Shown one piece after another: positions 58,560 to 64,000 of a DNA stretch of 64,000 nucleotides. A model generated the notes under the pieces. The model had not been told where the DNA came from and made no database searches. It saw only the letters and a list, made by a program, of their open reading frames with translations. The number at the start of each line of letters is the position of its first letter. The stretch's first letter is position 1. Source of the DNA: Ottelia alismoides (lineage: Eukaryota; Streptophyta; Magnoliopsida; Alismatales; Hydrocharitaceae); assembly GCA_037367405.1 (NCBI GenBank), contig JAZKJV010007249.1, positions 20,612 through 84,611 on the forward strand, written 5' to 3'. The translations under genes were made by a program, and so were the position numbers.

Positions 58560-59054
58560 TCAGCCCGACTCCTGCGCCGACAGCGCACGCTCCGCCTCTG
58601 CCACGCGCTGCAGCAGCCGCGGAACACTGTCCGCCATTTCCGCATCCTTGGATCGCAGCATCTCGGCGTAGCGGCCGCAGACCTGGCGCAAGGCGGCCGC
58701 GTCGAGCGAGTCGTAGCGCCGCTGCAGGATTCCGCGTCATCGCGTCCCGCGACGGAGTTCGCGCCCGACGCAGGTTGTCGCGCTTCAGGCGCGCGTCGGC
58801 GCGCGCCAGTTGCGCATCGACTCGTGCGAGCAGCGACGCATGGTCGCGCACGCCATGCGTCGTACGCGGACTGGTACTCGCCACGGCGGCCCGACTTGCG
58901 CGCGATGCAGGTCTCCATCACGACGCGCGGGCTCTCGACGGCGCCCGCGAGTTCGCCCGCCAGCGCCATGTAGGGCGGTTCCTGCGCGCTCGCCGTCGCG
59001 CACCACGCGGCCGAAGCTGCCGGACAGCAGCAGGCACGACAACAGCTGACGCAT
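58560..59054 (-). CDS. Secreted helical protein, about three frameshifts
   Basis: About 165 residues. The start MRQLLSCLLLSGSFG (GGAG 8 bases upstream) is a Sec leader, followed in other frames by PPYMALAGELAGAVESPRVVMETCIARKSG, then HASLLARVDAQLARADARLKRDNL, and finally YDSLDAAALRQVCGRYAEMLRSKDAEMADSV ending at 58560. Breaks near 59015, 58855 and 58735. No known family recognised; the two Cys (ETCIAR, RQVCGR) may form a disulfide. Confidence 0.6.
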
Positions 59055-59454
59055 CGATCGATCTCCTCGTGTCCGCGCACGCGATGCTCGAGGCCCTCGC
59101 GGCGCGCGCAAGGGTACCGGAGCGCCACCTGAAGGCACGATCGAGCGGCACGCGGATGAGGACGAAGATTTGCGCGACGCCGGCTGTCGCCAGCGACAGA
59201 CAGAAATCTCAGCACGACGCTGACAAAAACACGGAAGTGCATGACTTCCAAGCAATCCGTCGACGCGCAAACGTGCGCGCGAGAGTGCGATCCGCGGCGC
59301 GTCGATGCGCACGAAAAGCTTGCAGCGCCGCGCGCAATTTTGCAGTGTACGCGACGTCGTTTCGCGAACAGGGGATACCGTCGCGCGTGCCTCGACCACA
59401 CGCCGCGGATCACGCGTTCCGACAGGGACCGACGATCAACAAGAGGAAGGGAAG
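59055..59454. other. Intergenic region between secreted protein and small helical protein
   Basis: No convincing gene in these 400 bases. It contains an inverted repeat at 59233-59249 (GGAAGT / ACTTCC, 5-base loop) and AT-richer patches near 59225 and 59330-59350 (CAATTTTGCAGTGTAC), which probably belong to promoters of the divergent genes on either side. Confidence 0.5.
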
Positions 59455-59634
59455 ATGGAACTCACCAGTGACATCCAGTACCTGCGCCGTCGCCGGGACG
59501 AACTCGAGCGCCGCATGCGGCAGCCGGGTGGCATCCGCATCATCGAAGAGCGCGAGCTGCTGCAGCTGCGGATGCGGCTGCAGGACCTGCCGCGTCCGCA
59601 GGAGCGCGCTCCGGAGATGGCCGGCGCACGCTGA
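59455..59634 (+). CDS. Small highly charged protein
   Basis: A 59-residue protein (MELTSDIQYLRRRRDELERRMRQ) that is nearly all charged helix, with a purine-rich site (AGGAAGGGAAG) before its ATG. It has a coiled-coil look and no Cys or hydrophobic segment. Reminiscent of small DNA- or chaperone-associated helices but no family recognised. It stands alone upstream of the nuclease-family gene. Confidence 0.55.
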   Translation: MELTSDIQYLRRRRDELERRMRQPGGIRIIEERELLQLRMRLQDLPRPQERAPEMAGAR

Positions 59635-59852
59635 GCGACCTTGTCCCGTGCGCCGCCGCCGGTGCGGCGCGGCGCGCGGGTGACTTTACCGCGATCCCCG
59701 CGGATCGCCCCCACTCCACCGCCGATTCCGCCCCACCGCCCGCGCCACCGCCGCGATCGTCGTGTCGCTGCGGCCACGCCCGCCGCTCGAGCGCCTGTGT
59801 AAGCTTCGTCCACACCTCCACGTGCGGCGCTGCCGCAGGTTCGGTACCGGAC

Positions 59853-60694
59853 ATGGCCAAGCTGTTCTCCGTCGCCTCCTGGAACGTCGAGCACTTCAAG
59901 GACGACCCGACGGGCACGCGCATCGGTCGCGTGGTCGACTTCGTGAAGGTGCAGGATCCCGACGTCTTCGGCATCTTCGAGGTCGAGGGCGCGACGGTCT
60001 TCAACGCGCTGGTCTCGAAGATGCCGAACTACGTCTTCCAGATCACCGAGGGCGTGCAGACCCAGGAGATCCTCATCGGCGTGAAGAAGAGCCTCACGGC
60101 CTTCATCACCCAGAAGACCGAGTTCCGCTCCGGCACCACGCACATGCGGGCCCGGCCAGCTCGTGACGATCACCAAGGGCGGGGAGCACTATGCCCTGCT
60201 GTTCCTGCACCTCTCGAGCGGCTCGGATCCGCGCGGCATGGGCCTGCGCGACGGACATGCTCGAGCGCGCCTTCGAGTTCCGGAAGGTGCTGGATGCGAG
60301 CGCCGGGCCGGGTGGCCGCGCGAACTACCTGTTCCTCGGCGACCTGAACACGATGGGGCTGGAGTATCCGTTCGACCGCGACATCGAGGCGGCGATCGAG
60401 CTCAGGAAGTGGGATCGCCATGCCGCGCGCGCCCGGATCCGCATGCGCCGGCTGGCCAAGACGCACGACGCGAGCTGGTTCAACGGCAGCACGTCGCGCT
60501 ATCCGCCGTCCAACCTCGATCACGTGTATGCCGCCGACCACCTGAAGTTCCGCAGCTTCCGGCGCCCGGGCGACGCCGCTGACGCCGAGGTGTCGGTACG
60601 CGGCTGGGTCGACCAGCCGACGCCGGCCCGCAAGGACGACTGGATCGCGAAGTACTCGGACCACGCACTGCTGTACTTCGAACTGCACGACTGA
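59853..60694 (+). CDS. Endonuclease/exonuclease/phosphatase-family protein, two frameshifts
   Basis: About 281 residues of the EEP (DNase I-like) fold. MAKLFSVASWNVEHFKDD gives the first Asn ligand motif (WNVE), FGIFEVEGATVFNAL the Glu region. After breaks near 60152 and 60250 the rest has GEHYALLFLHLSSG, LFLGDLNTMGL (the GDxN motif), SNLDHVYAADHLKF and YSDHALLYFEL (the final SDH motif). All canonical catalytic motifs are present. It has no leader. It could be a nuclease or a phosphatase; genomic context does not decide. Confidence 0.85.
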
Positions 60695-60698
60695 CCAC

Positions 60699-60717
60699 GC
60701 GCGAGTCGGACTCGCGC
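60699..60717. terminator. Palindromic hairpin after the EEP-family gene
   Basis: Inverted repeat GCGCGAGTC-G-GACTCGCGC, 9-base arms with a single-base centre, starting 5 bases after the stop at 60694. No T-run follows. It may help to stop or stabilise the transcript. Confidence 0.45.
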
Positions 60718-60953
60718 GGCGTCGACTCTCGGATCCGGATCCGGACCCGGGTCCCATTGCGCAACCACGCTGCCTGGGTGCGGCGGGGCACGCGCCGAAT
60801 GACTCCTTGGGTCGTTTCCACCACATAGCGGGGCTTCGACCCGTACGCATGGTGGGTAGCATCGAACGCAGGCCACGCACCAGCACGTTGCCTCCGGGCA
60901 ACGCAATGCGACGTGACGGGCCGGGCAGCCTGCGCGATCCGGAGGGGAGTTCC

Positions 60954-63487
60954 ATGCCTGCAGTCGTCCACGTCTCGCGTGCTTCGACCTTCAAGCCCCG
61001 GGCGGCCATCGTCATCGCGATGCACCTCGCGCCGGGCATCGCCCTCGCGCAGGAGGACATCCTGCGGCTGGAAGAAGTGACCGTCACCGCGCGCAAGGTG
61101 GAGGAGAAACCTGATGGTCGTGCCGCTGGCGATCACCGCGCTGTCGGCAAAGGATCTCGAGGCGAACAACGTCAAGCAGCTGACCGACATTGCGCAGATC
61201 ACGCCGAGCTTCTACTTCGTCAACAGACTGGAGGCGGATCCGGCCGTGCCGACCGCTCCTTCAACTCGCTGACCTTCCGCGGGCTCTCTGAAACCAGAAC
61301 CAGGGCATCAGCGCCGGCGGCCCTGCTGTTCGTCGACGGCGCGCCGGTGATCGGCGCGCAGCCGCCCGCGGTCGTCGACGTCGAGCGCGTCGAGGTGCTG
61401 AAGGGACCGCAGAGCGCATACTTCGGCCGTTCCACCTTCGTAGGCGCGATCAATTTCGTCACGCGTGATCCTTCGACCGTTGAGTTCAAGGGGCGCGTGC
61501 TGGCCGAGTACTCGCGCTGGGATTCGTACGATGCGGCGCTGAACGTCGAGGGCCCGCTGACCGATACGCTCGCCGCGCGACTTACGCTGCGCAGCTTCGA
61601 GCGCGGCGGCTACTACGACAACTTCGGCGGCACCGGCCCGGATCGCCTGGGCAAGCAGGGCACCGACTCCGTTTCGACCTCGCTGGTGTGGCAGCCGACC
61701 GACTCCCCTGAAGGTCAAGACGTACCTGAATTTCTTCCGCCGACGACGATGGCCCGCCCGCGCACGGTGCGGTCAAGGCCGCGGAGTTCAACGGCCGCGT
61801 CGCTCCGGACGGCAGCTGCGTGCCGTTCTCGCAGGCGCCGGCCGGCACCGCCGCAATCGGCCAGGCCGCGGGCTCCCGCGCCTCGTTCGGCTACTGGTGC
61901 GGCGAACTGCCCGGGACCAACGGCGTCGCACTCACGGCGCTCTCCGGCGACTACGACACCTCCCCGCGCCGATCAACGGCGCGCTCTTCAACCCGAACCC
62001 GCTGTGGCCGGTCCTTCGACCCCAGCTTCAAGGACCGCGCGGGACTGCGCCGCGACGCGTACCAGGGCGACATCCGCATCGACTGGGAGTTCGGCGGCGG
62101 CTACACGCTCAGCTCGCTGACCGCCTACCACAGGGACAAGATGCAGTCGGTCATCGACCTGAACTTCCGCAACGGCCGCGGCATCCCGAACCCGTTCTTC
62201 ACGCCCGCCACCGCCGCGACGCGCGTCTCGTGGCTCGCCTTCCCGCTGATCGTGCAGACGGACCAGCGTGACTGGAGCCAGGAGCTGCGCCTGACCTCGC
62301 CCCAGGAGAACCGGTTCCGGTGGGTGCTCGGCGCGAACTACTTCGACGCCTACTCGCCGGGCGGCCCGGTCTGGGGCCTGGCGCCGATAGGCCCGCTGTT
62401 CGCCTCGGCCGTCACGCAGCAGTTCGTCGAGACGCCGGCGATCTTCGGCGCGGTCTACTTCGACGTCACCGACACCGTGACGATCAGCGCCGAGGCACGC
62501 CAGCAACGCGACGAGATCCGGCAGAAGCCGATCGTCGGAGGAGCCGGCACGCTGGTCACCGGCGCTGCGGCGACCGAGCTGAACGCCGAGTTCGAGAGTT
62601 TCTCGCCGCGCGTGTCGATCGACTGGGAGTACGCCCCGGACTCGATCCTCTACGTGCTGTTCTCGCGCGGCTATCGTCCGGGCGGGTTCAACGCGGCGCT
62701 CGTCACGTCCTCGCCGGCGACGATCGCGGCACTGCAGGCCGTCGTGCCGAGCGCGGGTCTGACATTCGACGAAGAGCAGCTCGACAACTACGAGGTCGGC
62801 ATCAAGTCACCTGGCTCGACGGCCGCGCGCGCACCACGCTGACCGTGTACAAGGGCGAGTGGAAGACGGGCAGGTGGGTAACGCGATCCGGTGACCGTCG
62901 CCGGCACCTCGAACCTGTTCAACATCGTGATCACAACGGCACCGCCGACCTGCAGGGCGTCGAGTTCGAGGGCTCCATCCAGGCGACGCAAGGACTACGC
63001 TTCTCGGCGATGCTGGGCTACAACGACACCGAGATCGTTTCGTACGGCATCGGACCGGGCGGCGTCGCCGGCAAACTGCGGCGAGTGCAACCTGGTGTAC
63101 GGCAGCTTCGCCGGCGTGATCGGCCGCGAGCTGCCGACCGTTCCGAAGCTCACCTGGTCGGTGTCGGCCGACTACAGCGCGCCGCTGACCGGCGAACTCA
63201 CCTGGTACACCCGCGGCGACTACCAGCACCAGGGCAAGAAGTACTCCGACTTCGCCGGCGCCACCTGGGTCGGCGATCGCGAGAACCTCAACGCCCGGAT
63301 CGGCATCCGCGGTGAGAAATGGAGCGCCGAAGTGTTCGGCACCAACCTGACCGACGACGACACGTTCCTCTCCGCCTACAACGGCGTCGACGTGTTCACG
63401 TTCCTGGTGCCGCCGAACAGGAACGAGGTTCGCTTCGCACCGCCGATCCCGCGTGCGTTCGGCATCCGCGCGACCTACGAGTTCTGA
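60954..63487 (+). CDS. TonB-dependent outer-membrane receptor, copy 2, many frameshifts
   Basis: About 845 residues. The start MPAVVHVSRASTFKPRAA with a GGAGGGGAG site precedes a weak leader ending ALAQ. The plug has EEVTVTARKVEE, DRSFNSLTFRGLS, VERVEVLKGPQSAYFGRSTF and AINFVTRD. Later barrel segments include SLTAYHRDKMQSVIDLNFRNG, ILYVLFSRGYRPGGFNAAL and the C-terminal RAFGIRATYEF (final Phe). At least ten single-base breaks occur (for example near 61112, 61222, 61300, 61710, 61960, 62015, 62812, 62890, 62985 and 63080). A true defect cannot be told from sequence error. Confidence 0.85.
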
Positions 63488-63637
63488 TCAGCCCGGGCGG
63501 CGGGCTCCTCCGCCACTAGCGCCATCGCCTGTTCGCGGTGCACCCATATGGAGGGCCCGCGGCACGGGCACCCGGTCCAATGGTCGATTGACGACCCCGC
63601 GCGCGCCGCCGAAGCTTCGGCTGCCGCGGAGGGCGCC

Positions 63638-64000
63638 ATGACCACGCTACCGAAGCTCCACGATCCGCTCGTCCCAGTCCAGGCCTGCGGCCATGGCGAC
63701 TACAGACGCGCCGTGCATATGCGCAGGGACCCTACGGCCAGGTGCACTTCCACGAGGCGGGCCCCGCGGATGGGCGTGCCGCTGGTGCTGCTGCACCAGG
63801 CGCCGGTGTCGGCGCGCCAGTACGAGCCGGTGTACCCGCGGCTCGCCGCGCGCGGCATCCGCGCGATTGGCGTCGACATGCCCGGATTCGGCGGCTTCCG
63901 ATCCGACGCCGTTCGTGCCGGCGTCGAGGACTATGCGAAGGCGATCCCCGCGGTGCTCGATGCGCTCGGCATCGCGAAGGCGAACATCCTCGGCCACCAA
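63638..64000 (+). CDS. Alpha/beta-fold hydrolase, truncated by the window edge
   Basis: The ATG at 63638 has GGAGG a few bases upstream. The N-terminal fold elements are VPLVLLHQAPVSARQYEPVYPRLAARGIRAIGVDMPGFG (quoted in part) and, at the very end, a LGIAKANILGH stretch just before the expected nucleophile elbow, cut off at 64000. Between the start and VPLVLLHQ the frame reads improbably (RRDPTARCTSTRR), while the neighbouring frame reads GPYGQVHFHEAG, so a break is likely at 63720-63770. It is the second member of the family found at 42165. The catalytic triad lies outside the window. Confidence 0.75.
   Translation, partial: MTTLPKLHDPLVPVQACGHGDYRRAVHMRRDPTARCTSTRRAPRMGVPLVLLHQAPVSARQYEPVYPRLAARGIRAIGVDMPGFGGFRSDAVRAGVEDYAKAIPAVLDALGIAKANILGHQ

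Noticed and set aside
4..64000. tRNA, rRNA, CRISPR array, IS element, prophage or integron
   Set aside because: I looked for cloverleaf-like or rRNA stretches, regular repeats, transposase or phage proteins and att-like direct repeats and saw none. This was by eye, so a dedicated scan could still find a short one.

Overview
The window is very GC-rich, gene-dense bacterial chromosome. An Lpp/OprI-like alanine-zipper lipoprotein (2501-2815), a CbpA/CbpM pair, RimO, outer-membrane TonB receptors and many Tat-type leaders point to a Gram-negative proteobacterium, most likely a gammaproteobacterium with a large catabolic repertoire (the Steroidobacter/Nevskia side of the class is a guess). I see no rRNA, tRNA, CRISPR, IS element or prophage.

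Layout. 0-9 kb is housekeeping and envelope: cbpA-cbpM, four small membrane or lipoprotein genes, glmS overlapped by an exported formylglycine-generating-enzyme homologue, an exported amidohydrolase, a LysM protein and a lipoprotein. 9-19 kb holds rimO, two paralogous FAD monooxygenases, a methyltransferase / small protein / MDR-reductase group, a MmcB-like protein and a DUF1838 protein. 19-33 kb is a catabolic or secretory block: sensor kinase divergent from a TonB receptor, a second DUF1838 protein, a tandem beta-lactamase-fold hydrolase, a flavin amine oxidase, a beta-propeller protein, an SDR, and a UbiD-family decarboxylase coupled to a methyltransferase. 33-39 kb is signalling: a KaiC-like ATPase overlapping a hybrid histidine kinase, with a GAF histidine kinase converging on them. 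39-47 kb contains a GST, a Rieske oxygenase with a coupled small membrane protein, an alpha/beta hydrolase, two overlapping flavodiiron-like metallo-beta-lactamase-fold proteins, a damaged DUF4242 gene and a DUF1615 lipoprotein. 47-64 kb holds a stand-alone EF-G, a YkgJ/GFA pair, a metal-dependent amidohydrolase, an enoyl-CoA hydratase, a quinone reductase, a membrane sensor kinase, a nuclease-family protein, a second TonB receptor and a truncated alpha/beta hydrolase.

The genes fit together as an uptake-and-oxidation repertoire: two TonB receptors, flavin, Rieske and amine oxidases, UbiD, SDR and MDR reductases, enoyl-CoA hydratase and several hydrolases, many of them exported by Tat-like leaders. 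The substrate cannot be read from the sequence.

Quality warning: reading frames break often. I count about ten single-base frame breaks in the first 42 kb and roughly fifty in the last 22 kb, including three in EF-G. Sequencing or consensus error is much more likely than mass gene decay, so broken genes are annotated here as whole loci with the break positions stated.
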